Positions 39,847 through 50,800 of a stretch of 64,000 nucleotides of DNA are shown one piece after another (position 1 is the first letter of the stretch; every line of letters begins with the position of its first letter). Source of the DNA: Vanessa cardui (Eukaryota; Arthropoda; Insecta; Lepidoptera; Nymphalidae). The translations under genes were made by a program, and so were the position numbers. The DNA lies in NCBI RefSeq assembly GCF_905220365.1, contig NC_061124.1, positions 16,298,070 to 16,362,069 of the forward strand. Reading direction: 5' to 3'. Below the pieces are notes generated by a model. The model ran no database searches and was not told the origin of the DNA. It was given only the letters and a program-made list of their open reading frames with translations.

Positions 39847-39866
39847 TCGCGACTCGCGAGTCGCGA
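39847..39866. other. 20-bp perfect CpG-rich palindrome
   Basis: TCGCGACTCGCGAGTCGCGA is identical to its own reverse complement. It lies in a CpG-rich region about 6.7 kb upstream of the GATA gene start exon. It could be a dimer-binding site or chance in CpG-rich DNA. Confidence 0.5.
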
Positions 39867-42393
39867 GTCATTTTAATAGTTTAATGTTATCGCCTTCGTA
39901 CGCCGCCATACGAGCGAGACGTTACTCTTATTATTTTGAGCGGAGGCTTGAGTATTACCCACTAAGAATTAACTACTTAAGCGACTTTAGGATGTTGTGT
40001 TTCTCTATTTAGATATTTTCGAATAAAATCGTCAAAGACCCGAAAAGATCAGCCTCATCGTTACGTAAGCGTGTAATCTCCTGACCTCCCGACGTAAACA
40101 CCATCTTATCTCGCTGCTACTTTTTAACGACGCTACGACGGAACTGGGCTCAGATAACGCTATTAGAGATGGCTCATTATTACCATTCATAAATACTAAT
40201 CTCTATACGTAACACATCGAGGTAGTGGAACTAGACTCCTGCGTTTAGCAGCAGCCAGCGTCACTGTTGACGATTTTTGCAGTCACTGCCACTCACGACC
40301 ACGACTACTACGAGTGAGTGAGCGCCGTGATTTTTCGTCGAGATTGTTTTATCATGGTCCGAGTTTCGATGATTGTCTCGTCGCCATAAATTGCTCTTGT
40401 TATATTGCAATAAAATAAATTAAGTATTTTAGTGTTTAGATAAAAATTGTATAAGAAATCAAAAATACTAACTAAGAACCCGCGTTTACTATTGTTGTTA
40501 TATTACTTAATATTATTAAGTATAAATATTATTGGCGTTCAATTAATAACGAAAACAATGTTGTGTGATTACTAGATAATCATATACAGTTGCCGACACA
40601 ACAGAGAAGATTATCACTTAGATAGAATCAAACCTAACCTCAACTCTTTTGACTCGGCAGAGTCAATTAATCAGACATGGCACGGCGCCGTCGTTTCTTG
40701 CCGGTAACTAGTCCTCAGTAGAATATATACTATAGGTATATAATTTGTTTACGTCACGTAACATGGAATTTAATAACGGAGCTAACTCTAACGCGATGGC
40801 ATACTGCTTGAAAGGACCGCCTTGGATAAACTTTATTTTTACTTTTTTAACGAATAGCTGACCTCTTTGATCTCTTGGTATGGCTTTATATGGTTATTAT
40901 TTGGAATAGTGCGTTATCGACGTCTCCGTTGGTACCTATTCGATGCGCCCGCGGCGCTGCGTCGTCTCTGTAGTGAACATTGTCTTGTGCACGTTTTTCA
41001 TTCGAATTTCGAATCGGCGTGGTATGATCATGCACGTCTGCGCGCGTCGCGCCGTATCGCGGCCCGAGCGCGCGGCGGCACGTACGTCGTACTCGCCGCT
41101 GAGGCAACGTGTTGTGAAACATTAGCGGCCTCCGTGCCCGATACACGGACTGGCTATTTTTAATAATAGGTCTGTTTTAAATATTCAATTTTAATTTCGA
41201 ATGCACATTTATACATTTAATTAATTTTGTATTTTATTTTTAGCCTGTCGATAAGCACTCGTATTGCAGCGCGAAGCTGACGATAGCATTTCGGTAAATT
41301 GTTGCAGATGTCGTGTCGCGTCGTGCTGTTGTCGTAGAGCGCGAAGTGGTGCGCGAGGCGAGGCCTGCGGTGCGCGGCGCGGGGGCGGTCGGGTCAGCGC
41401 GGGCGCACAGGGCGCGCTTATCGCTCGCCTCGCCGCCCGCACCGCGCACCTCCACGCCGCACTGCCTGCGCCGGCGCCGAGTTAAATGTGAATCAGGTCG
41501 ACGGCTCTACATCTTTCTACTCGTGTCATAAGCTTAAAGTATTCTATGACATATTCGCTCATAAAGTTTCCTTCGTAAACATTTAATAGAACTAAACCAG
41601 AGTTTGACAATACATTGTTAACAAAACATTCAGTAATGTAACGATTGCCCGTGTCGTAGGTACGAGCAGCTATTACATTAAACGACTCCACTCAGATCGC
41701 GTCAAAAAGACACGTATACTGCGTATATGACTGGTTAGTTCGTGACAAACGCTAACTGCAGTAACCGAGTACCTACCTACTTAATCGAAGAAAATAAGAT
41801 CGAATGCCATCCACGTGGCATTTGATTTGATCGACGTTCATCAATAAATATTTATATAGATAAATATTATGTTTAAATAATGAACTCACAACTACCGGAT
41901 TGATTTATGAAATATTTAATACTCGCGTACAAATCTACTAATCGTTAATAAAAGACACGGGCAAATTAAAAAAGAGCGTGCACCTCCACCTCGGGGCCGA
42001 GAGCGCGCGGTGCCATGAATGAAGCGTAACCGGACACGTTTGTCGTTGACTCCTCGGCGAGCGGAGCTGCTGCGTTGCGTACTCGGAAACGTGAGCGGGA
42101 CACAACTGATGCTCTGAGAACTGCTCGCAGACCAAACAAACCGATCTGCGTGCAGCGCGCGGCACGCGGCCCGGCGCGGGACCCGACCGACTCTAAAGTC
42201 ATTATACCACATTCTACCTATGGGCAGCAGCCACACTGGCTAATATTTAATAGGCTAACTTTGGCGCAGTCCTGCACACTTAACATTTTGTTTTTAAATT
42301 CTGTAGGTAAATTCAAAGTAATTGGAATGTATTTGGACGAAGAGACAAATAAATAAATGACAGATTGAACTACATATTGGACATCGTCATTAA

Positions 42394-42610
42394 ATAGTAC
42401 AAAGTCGCTTATCGCTGTCTGTCCCTATGTGTGCTTAGATCTCTAATATTACGCAAGGGATTTTGATGCGTTTTTTTAATAGATGGAATGATTCGAGAGG
42501 AAGGTTTTTGTATATTCATGTACAATTTAGTAAAGAAACACTGATAAATTTGGAAATTCCTAATGTGATGTACTAACATTGAGCCCGTGAGAAGCCGCTG
42601 CGGGTCGCTA
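42394..42610 (+). mobile_element. Helitron-like non-autonomous repeat, copy 1
   Basis: It opens TAGTACAAAGTCGCTTATCG, has GATTTTGATGCG, GATTCGAGAGGAAGG, and ends CCGCTGCGGGTCGCTA. The same order is found at about 48618-49260, where the end is an intact CTAG. A CTAG-type 3' end after a GC-rich segment is Helitron-like. The assignment is tentative. Confidence 0.55.
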
Positions 42611-44768
42611 TAAGTATACATAACAATCGCTGGTTTTACTTTACATTTAAGGACTAACAAATGTGCAATGTATATTAATCTGCGGGAGGGGGACAAACTG
42701 AGGTCGCCTGGGCGGGACCATCGCAAGGTTGCGCCACGTGAATATCTTTCGAAAGAAGCAACCTTGTTTTTCGGGAACGCCTACCAGTAGATGAGCGCGA
42801 TGCGCACGGATCCCGTAAAATCATCTTATCGACTAATATTTTGTATTATTTATAGTCTTACGATAGACCTAGTAACTGATGCCGTATATTTCGAGATAAG
42901 ACTTATTGTATCAACACTTTGATTTTTTCTTTATATTACGTCCGCCGTGTTCTATACTCGTAATAAACGGCTTGAGATGTTTTTAACAATCTTCGTGTTG
43001 GGCCTAAAATAAGTATAAAATAATGATCTGTTAGAAAATTCATTCTATTCAGATGAGAAAAAAATTAAATCCGAAAAAAGGCATCAATAGTTTCTCGAAG
43101 TCTTTGAAATTCTATTCGATTTTAAACCGTTCTAATCGATTTAAATAGGTATAAATAGGCCTTGGTTTCATAGTTATAGACGAAGGTCTGAGCTCCTTAC
43201 TGAAGAACGACGGATCTTTTTGATTTTGATCAATGGATACCTAATTGGTACCCTAAGGGGCGACATACTGTTTTAAGGTACCAAACTGGACTCAAATGTA
43301 CAAACTGATATCGTAAAAAATTATTAAAGAGTAACGCAACTTAGCAAGGTTTTTCAAAATCTAAAATATTTGGAACTTGTGTAATGTTATTTAGGCTTTG
43401 CAGCGATCGTTTCGTTCCCAAGGTGTGTTGTCAGTAATGTACCTATACCTATACAAGAGTAGGTACATAGCGTTAGTGTCTTAATAAAGTAACTGACAAT
43501 TTTTGAATAAGCTGTTAAAATATTTAAAGTGTTTGGGATCCACACGACGTTAGTAACAAAAAATAATTAGTATCAGTGCGTGGTTGAGCAACAGCAGCAT
43601 CGAGGTTATGTTCTGTTCCTCGTGCTAATGGCGTGTACGCAGCTACATCCCATTTTTTAGAAAAATATTATGGGTTATATTAGGTAATATTATGTATCAT
43701 AGAACTTGCTCCTCCACGCTTGTTTACTTTGCTTCGATCACAAGGTCATTAAAATTATCCCTTTCAATATTATATTTATTATCAATTTTAGCCCTTAAAA
43801 TTAAATATATATTTATTACTACTTGCTAGAGTCTGATCGAAAGTTTGTGAAAAAATTTCATAATCGATAAATCTCTTTCATCGATCCGTACCTATTTACC
43901 AAATATGGGTAAATTTAAGCATTCACTTAACAGGAACATCTTAACTGTTACACGAGAGACAGACCGGCTGTGTCTTAACTGTTATATAAAATTGGATCAA
44001 ATCACAAGGTAACGTTGCTCTAAGGGTAAAATGCATATTGTTACCAAACAATTAACCTCAAAGCTCTCATCATAGGTTTGGTTCGAAAGGTTCAAACTAC
44101 TTGGTAATACAATGAGTGTTTCGTGCTTGTAACCGGAGAGGTAGAAGTATAAATAAATATATGTATAAACTTGTAATATCGTAGAGCAGTCACCGAGCAG
44201 ATGCCGCGACGTCATCGCGAGGCCGAGATGTGTCGATCTGACTATTCATTGGTTCCGGCGATCGCAACTCGTAATGATACCGATACGATTACATGCTATG
44301 TACCCGTACCTACGCGTCAAGAGCATTTGGCTAATATTTTTTATATTACATTATACATACTGACAATGTCTGAAACGTTTACCGCGAGCAGGGCATGCGT
44401 TATTAAACGATGTATTTACTATTTACTATATATTGAAAACTGTTTAATGTTCGTCCGGAATTGAGCAAGAAATATTACAAATACTGTTTCCTTCATTTAT
44501 AAGATGCGTACAGATACTACGAACAATTTAAAATTGGCAATACAAAACATACCTACGTTTAATTTTTCATAGGAACGCTAAAGTGACGGAAATTACAAGC
44601 GCAGTCCTACGACGCTCGCAAGTCGCAGCGCTGACACGGGTCGCCGTTATCAGCCGCGGGCGGAAGCCGCGCCACCGCCTCCAGCCCGGCCGTCTGTCAT
44701 GCTTGCCTAGCTCTGGTCGCTACGCTCATACGTTATTTACGTAGTACTGGACATTTCACCTCACTCAC

Positions 44769-44963
44769 CCGTGGCGCTGGATCCATCCGGACCTGATCCT
44801 GACTAGTCGTGCTAGCATTTTTCTGGCGCGAGTGCTTCGTGTGGAAAACTAACGCAATTAAATTGGCATTAGTGCGATAACGCGATGTGAATGCAGGTGC
44901 AGCGACACAAAGCGGGTCAGCGGCGCGGGCGGCGGCGCGGTCAACACTCGCTAACAATAACAA
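44769..44963 (-). promoter_or_regulatory. Possible untranslated first exon of the GATA gene (candidate B)
   Basis: On the minus strand the sequence reads CCAGCGCCACGG|GTGAGTGAG, a near-consensus donor, with exon end at 44769. It is preceded by GC-rich DNA (44900-45130). The exon start is not defined by sequence. It could equally be a chance donor. Confidence 0.2.
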
Positions 44964-45755
44964 GGAAACTCGTAACGGAGGCGCGCGGCCCGCGGGCAGC
45001 GCGCGCGGCTGCCTACTGCCACTCGCTGAGTTTGAGCGATTTCGCTTTATCTAATCGTCGGATGATAAAGCGTTGCGACTCCCGCGTGTCTGCCGGCGCA
45101 GCGCACACAATCCGCCGCATGCGCCTGCGCACCGGCCGCGACACTGCATCATGCACGCTGTACCACCGAGCATAAATCATATTCGAGAGCTGACGAAATC
45201 TATCGAACTAACAGCCATGAAATCAATAAAGCCTACCTTCTATTACATCATCGCGAAAGGAAGTAGGTAGGTTCTAGGTAATCAGAGCAATATTAAGACG
45301 ACTACTAAACGTGACACATACTTAGAAGCCAGCATGCAGACTCTGAGTGGTATTGGACGATCCACATACCTGTAGGTACACTAACAGCTCAGGATCTTGC
45401 AACGAACCCAATCTTTGATAAACTTACGTAATTATGTTTGTATATACCGGTTTATACACTTTAAGTAGGTATTAGTCAATAAAGTTGTTTTAAAAAATGA
45501 ACTTCTTACTTACCTACCACTACCACTTACCTACGTAACGACATCGTACATAATGTTTTTTTGTGTTGTAAATGGTTTGGTGAATGGTTCGGCATAAGGT
45601 GATGGTTGCTTTTCTCACTGAGGATAAGCTTATTTTGTACCAATATAACGAGTGGGCAATTTACTTATATTATTCTACTCAAGTTGAAATTTTATAGAGA
45701 ACTGCCAACGAGCGCGGCCTGTCTTGGGCGTCGTGTAGGTGAACGAGGTACTCAC

Positions 45756-46010
45756 CGAAATGATATTCAGTCTTGGTGGCTGCCATCGCTGTGCTGAGAG
45801 GCAGAGCAGTGAAGCACGGCAAGGGGATGTGAGTGGGTCCACGAGCGCGGCCGAGTGGCGCATCGCCGGCGTCGGGAGCGTCGTGCGTGTGTTCAGTGCG
45901 CGTGAGCAGAGCGCGCGCGCGCGGCGGAGGACGGCGCGCGAGTCCGCGAGCCGCGCGCCGCCCAGCAGCGCCGCCGCGCTGCGCTGACGCAACCGACGAG
46001 CCGCACCGCG
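45756..46010 (-). promoter_or_regulatory. Possible promoter and untranslated first exon of the GATA gene (candidate A)
   Basis: The minus strand ends an island with ACTGAATATCATTTCG|GTGAGTACC, a strong splice donor (last exon base 45756). The 5' side is a dense CpG island (about 45820-46000). The GATA gene needs an upstream exon because its start-codon exon begins with a strong acceptor at 33121. This is the best remote candidate I see, implying a 12.6-kb leader intron. Start position unknown. Confidence 0.35.
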
Positions 46011-48325
46011 CACCACCACATCATCACGAGGCACCACCCTCACCCGTTCAAAAAAAATCCTTCGTATTTATTTATTTGTTTATAGGGCAGATTTCAACCA
46101 CTTCTTTCAGGTTCTTATCCTAAGAACCTACAAATATAAATGAGATAGTAATATCTTCATTAGAAAACATATTAAAAAGTCCGAATCTCTTTACTTTTGT
46201 ACTAACCTTTGCTCGCACATTTAGTACCCGTATTAATTAGTTCACAGCACATTTATATCTTTAATTAACGACTACAACTCACCCCGCTTTCAGACGGGTG
46301 CAATTTATTGAAGTAAGTACTTACTAAGACAGATCAACTTTTTGGGTGGCATTAATTTGGAATCGTTGATGTCTTCTGGTCGGAGGTTTATTTCTATCCT
46401 TTGCTGGATAGTTCTGGCAATATACACAGTGAAAATACTTAATATGGCTACCGACGATTTTTTAACTCTTTATGATATTAGCATAGATAACCTAGTTAAC
46501 CAACTTAAATATATCTATTTGCTATCATACGATTTTGTACATAATTATTAAAGAAATTAATAAGCTATGGATCTGTTTGGAATAGAACAATAAATGTAAG
46601 TGCGGTTTGACAGTTAAACAAACGAGCTAACATTATTAACCTAAGTATAATTATGCATAGGTACTTACAACATTTATTACGGTGCTTTTGTGGTCGTTGT
46701 TTGGTGATAAACTTTTGTAAAAAAATATTCATATTTTGTATATATCTACTTACATATCGGCCCAACTCTCCGGTCAATAAATTAAAACTAAAAGTGAAAC
46801 GTGAATTATTGCAGAAGTCTCCGGTGGGTAATTTTCCGAGTGATTGTCACTGTAACGTAATGGTGGTGACTGGTGATTATATCAAGAACAACAATATTGT
46901 TCAATGGTTGATACATTTTGCTTTTGAACGAATCGATCCTGTTCCTCGAAAAATAATTTTTAAATAAAGTTTTATGAATTAGAATAATTATTTCTAAATG
47001 TTTTAGTAACAGAATTCATCAAAAGAAGTGCGTTAATTACCTACAGGTGGCCACGTTAAATACATTATTACCTACATAAATTATTCGGATTTTAAATCTT
47101 AGCGTACATTTCTCATAAAAATTGCCAAATTCATGCTATGGCCAACTTAAAATATTTTATTCGTAATAAAATCATAATTAAATAAATATTCTACAGTTAA
47201 TGTCGTTAGATGGCGCCATGATGCAGATAAGGCACACTGATTCCATAAAACACATACTATAATATATAATAATAATAGAGGAAAGATATTTCCTCAGAGA
47301 ATTTACTTTCCAGATAACTTTACCAAAGCTTCCTGCAAGGCTGTATCAGGGTCTGTCAGGTTCTACGACACATACTTATGGATTTAATGCAGCGTAGGAC
47401 GCTCTCCGCCCAGGTGGTCCGATAATCTAAACAATGGGGCAGGATCCAAGGCGGAGAACCGGGGCTCTGGTGCACCTTGGGAAGGCCTACATCCCACAGT
47501 GGATTAAGATAAGCTGGTGATTGTTAGCTTTCAGGTGTGAAACACTTGGTACCAGTAGACTAATTGTGTTTACATGTAATTTTATTTATCTTCATAATTT
47601 TAAATCGATCAGATATTTTTGTACTAAGTACTCGATAGGTACGAGTCAATTAAAACATGACAATTTATATTAATTATAATTAGGTAAGTACCGTTTCCCA
47701 GAAATTCCTCGCGTGTGAGATGCATGCCCCCTACAGTAAGATGATCTTCTCGCAAAGCTTGAGATTTTCTCATTATTTGCGAGCAACGTATACTGGAGAC
47801 AATATTTAGGTATATATAGTAAAATATCGAGGACAAAAGACTGCTTTAACAGGATTGTGACTTTATAAAGAATCATTATTTAAGCTTGTAACGCCATCTA
47901 GTGTGAGTAATATCGGACGACGACGTTCCCGAGTCTGGGGAGCGGCGCGTCGACTGCACTGCCTGTTGCAACGGTGCGCGCACAGATGGCGCATCCCTGT
48001 GCTTGTTATCGATTTTCTTAAATTATTGTATTAACTATCGTCTATAGATTAATTGTACAGGTAAACGACCACTTGAAATGAATAGGACCGTTTGTATATT
48101 AAGTATGTATAAAATGTTATCTTTCGTTTTAGTTTAGTAATAAATTATTTGTAAATAGTGACATCTATTAGCAGGAGGCAACAACGTTGGACTGACAGCA
48201 TGAAGTTACAAACAGAGGCCGGCCCGTCGGCCCAGTTATATTCTATTCGTGATCTCGATATTTCTTCTCGGTAGTAACATTTTTTCGTTATATTACAGTA
48301 AAATATATAAAAACATATACTACTG
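46011..48325. other. Intergenic region before the acetyltransferase gene
   Basis: No exon is supported. A LINE 3' relic lies at about 47390-47515 and a GC-rich patch at about 47915-47995. Frames at 46342-46551 and 46653-46967 (+) are AT-rich and featureless. Confidence 0.5.
47390..47515 (+). mobile_element. Relic of a LINE 3' coding end
   Basis: The order GCGTAGGACGCTC, CCAGGTGGTCCGATAATC, GGAAGGCCTACATCCCACAG, TGGATTAAGATAAGCTG resembles, with stops, the widespread insect LINE ending that codes for A-Y-V-Q-Q-W. Recognition is from memory of that pattern. Confidence 0.4.
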
Positions 48326-48436
48326 ATGTCTACGGAACTCGTGGCTCCAGAGGCGGCGGGGCAAGCAGACGAGGAGCCCATACAAGTGCGAATGATGCGG
48401 CGCGAAGACGCAGCAGCCGTACACGAGATGATACAC
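48326..48436 (+). CDS. Acetyltransferase exon 1
   Basis: 37 codons, from MSTELVAPEA to VHEMIH, with donor GTGAGTG in phase 0. The ATG is the first in the open frame. The TATATAAA just 16 bases before it is too close to be the TATA box for this start. Confidence 0.8.
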
Positions 48437-50684
48437 GTGAGTGACGAGTGTGCGCCGTGCGGCGCGCGCGGCGCTGTCGCCGCCAGCCATCAAACGTCCA
48501 GTGCCAGCCGGACTCACGCTACACAAGGCTACTTTTATTTATTCGAACAAGCTACTGCATCATATAAATGTCACATATTTATTTAAAATATATTTGTATA
48601 AAATATAATCATTACATAGTATAAAAATATAGCTCACCGCTCTCTGTCCCTATGTATGCTGAGATCTTTAAAGCTACTCAACAGATTTTGATGCGGTTTT
48701 TTCATTTGATAGATTAGTGAGAAGGGTTATATGTATAATATATGCACAATATAGTAGAGAAATACTGATTATTTTAGAGATTTCTAAAGTGATGGCGAAA
48801 ATAAACACATTTTTTGCGCTTACATTGCCAACGCTGGCTGAACGACAATGCATCAAAATAATGTACTACAGTATTAATTGTGCACCTTAAAAAGATCATG
48901 AAAAAATACTGCAATGGTACAAGTCTTTTTCCTAGAGATAACCCACATTAAGAATTTTATATATTCTTTACTTTTTACGAGAAATAATTGTTTATTTTCG
49001 GAGTGATTTTAATCAATGAAGCATTAATCCTTATCTAATTAAGTATCATAAATAAATTGTGCTTTTAATGTAGATGAATATGGCTCTGTACAGCATGCAG
49101 GCAATTTAAATGAATATTTTCGAGGATATTAGAGATTTCAAATGCAGGGACATAGCAGTTTTTACTGTCTAATGTCTTATAATAGAAGAGCTGTGAACGT
49201 TGTACGACATTCTGTAGTATATTTAGTATTGCACCCGTGCAAAGCCGGGCTGGTTGCTAGTGTTTATAAATAATAAAAAATGTAAAGAAGTTATGATTAA
49301 GATAATAAAACCGTTTAATATTTATCAAAGACACTTATTTACACATTTTTAGAGAATGCAGGTTTAAGTTTACAATCTTAAGGATTTATGTAGCAAGTGG
49401 GTTTTTTTTCGCCAGTATATATTATAATAATCTATTAGACATTTTAATTCGTGTCGTATTTAATTATACTTAAGACTTATCATCAAAAATAAATTGCTAT
49501 AATTGTTAAACAAAATTTAATTCAGCAAAATTAGTACTACTTAATATAAATATTTAATCCAATGTTGTATTAAATTAATTGTGACATCGCTAGTTCGCTA
49601 ATCACTAATTGTTGTAACGGCGTGCCAATGTACTTTTCTGTACTTTAGTGCAAATAGAGAACTTAATCATGATGACGATGACTGTTCCAGGAATTAGCGA
49701 CGTTCGAGGGCGTGCCGGACGGCCCGGAGCTCAGCGTGCAGGGTGAGTGGATCCGGCCCTCAATAGACCGCATCACGTCACGACTACAGCGCTCCTTCAA
49801 TTTACATAATAACCATCTTCGTTTTTTTTATAAAGCATGTCATCAATAACTTCTCAAATATTTAATACATTTAAAATACTTGTACAAATACCTTTACATA
49901 ATCTATGAAAAACAGTCATTTAAAATTATGACAGCACGAAAAAAGGTTGCTTGTGTTTTAAACATGAATATATATTATCCAGAATATATCCATGGTGATT
50001 AATAGGTACGGCGTACGAAATCTATAAAAAATAACCTGAAATGCTAAACCTAGCAACTCCTCTACATTCACATTGACATCAGTTTTTACACTATACAGAC
50101 TTAATAGAAGACGGATTCGAGAGCTCACCGGCGTGGTTTTTTGGGCTGGTAGCCGAGAGGGCCGGGCGACTGGTGGGGCACGCGATGTGCAATCGCGCAT
50201 ACTCGAGCTGGACGCGTCGTGCCTTCTACATCGAGGACCTGTACGTGCGGCCGACCGCGCGCCGCGCCGGCGTCGCCCGTCGGCTGCTGCAGGAGCTCTG
50301 CAGGGTAGGGGGTTCGGTTATGTCCGATTAGAGTTATTCCATTAATAAAGAGTACAATAAGAATATGAAATACGCACGAGTAGGTTAATTGCATAGCTTA
50401 ATAGAATCCAAGTAGTTGGAGCGATGGGGAAAGCGGCGATGTAAGTATTGAACGTGCATCGTGTACAGATAGCGGTCGCGGAGGGCGTGCACCGCGTGGA
50501 CTGGCACGTGCTGGAGAACAACGCCGGCGCGCTGGCATTCTACTGGCGCCTCGGGGCGCGCGACCTGCGGCTCACGGAGGGCCGCGCTGCGCTGCGCCTC
50601 GACCGGCCGCGCATCGAGGCCGTCGCCGGGGGACGCCTGCTGTCTGCCGCGAGGGACGAAGCGGAACCGGAGCTTAACAAGTGA
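48326..50684 (+). CDS. GNAT N-acetyltransferase, diamine/thialysine acetyltransferase type
   Basis: Four exons join in phase: 48326-48436, 49691-49742, 50099-50304 and 50469-50684. They give 194 aa plus stop. The protein shows the GNAT order: an N-terminal IQVRMMRREDAAAVHEMIHE helix region, the substrate-side DLIEDGF, a strand FYIEDLYV (97-104), and the acetyl-CoA loop R109-R-A-G-V-A114 (R/Q-x-x-G-x-A). It ends with the NNAGALAFYWRLGA helix holding the likely acid Tyr148. The lay-out and DLIEDGF / YIEDLYVRP strings match spermidine/spermine (SAT) and thialysine N-acetyltransferases, cytosolic enzymes moving acetyl from acetyl-CoA to small amines. Usual length is about 170 aa. The extra residues are at both ends. 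The exact substrate cannot be read from sequence. Confidence 0.88.
48618..49260 (+). mobile_element. Helitron-like non-autonomous repeat, copy 2
   Basis: It lies in intron 1 of the acetyltransferase gene. It shares CTCTGTCCCTATGT, GATTTTGATGCGG and the order of landmarks with the copy at 42394. It ends CCCGTGCAAAGCCGGG, then CTGGTTGCTAG, the 3' CTAG expected of Helitrons. Start position is approximate. Confidence 0.6.
49261..49690. other. Rest of acetyltransferase intron 1
   Basis: AT-rich, nothing recognised. Confidence 0.7.
49691..49742 (+). CDS. Acetyltransferase exon 2
   Basis: A 52-base exon encoding ELATFEGVPDGPELSVQ plus one base. Acceptor CTGTTCCAG, donor GTGAGTGG. Too short to show up as an open frame; found by phase and by family pattern (E-L-A-x-[FY]-E). 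Confidence 0.88.
49743..50098. other. Acetyltransferase intron 2
   Basis: A 356-base intron; no other feature seen. Confidence 0.8.
50099..50304 (+). CDS. Acetyltransferase exon 3
   Basis: Begins D-LIEDGFESSPAWFFGLVAE and ends VARRLLQELCR. It carries the central sheet and the acetyl-CoA loop RRAGVA. Acceptor ACTATACAG, donor GTAGGG, ending in phase 0. Very GC-rich in its second half. Confidence 0.9.
50469..50684 (+). CDS. Acetyltransferase exon 4
   Basis: From IAVAEGVHRVDWHVLENN to EPELNK-stop (TGA 50682-50684). It contains the C-terminal GNAT helix with FY (Tyr148). The acceptor is GTGTACAG. An AATAAA at 50795-50800 is the likely poly(A) signal. Confidence 0.9.
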   Translation: MAVAEGVHRVDWHVLENNAGALAFYWRLGARDLRLTEGRAALRLDRPRIEAVAGGRLLSAARDEAEPELNK

Positions 50685-50794
50685 AACTATTTCGTTTATT
50701 CTGTGTTTCAAGTTCAAATATTGTCTCTACTTTAACTGCTTCAAGTGATATGGTTTTAAAGCTAGTATATTTATATTTTTGGTATTACATAAAT

Positions 50795-50800
50795 AATAAA
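50795..50800 (+). terminator. Poly(A) signal of the acetyltransferase gene
   Basis: AATAAA 111 bases after the stop codon, in AT-rich DNA. Confidence 0.55.

Larger units (their letters stand above)
33121..44768. other. Upstream region or leader intron of the GATA gene
   Basis: No coding exon is recognised on either strand. GC- and CpG-rich islets lie at about 38050-38220, 39480-39700, 41030-41150, 41330-41480 and 42000-42190. A perfect palindrome, GATA-motif clusters, a TTTC microsatellite and a Helitron-like relic are listed separately. If the remote first exons are real, much of this is a large intron of the minus-strand GATA gene. Confidence 0.5.

Noticed and set aside
45675..46043. 122-codon minus-strand frame over the CpG island
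   Set aside because: Arg/Ala-rich as expected from CpG DNA; the region is better read as an untranslated first exon or promoter.
48303..48310. TATATAAA as TATA box of the acetyltransferase
   Set aside because: Only 16 bases before the ATG, so transcription from it would begin beyond the start codon.
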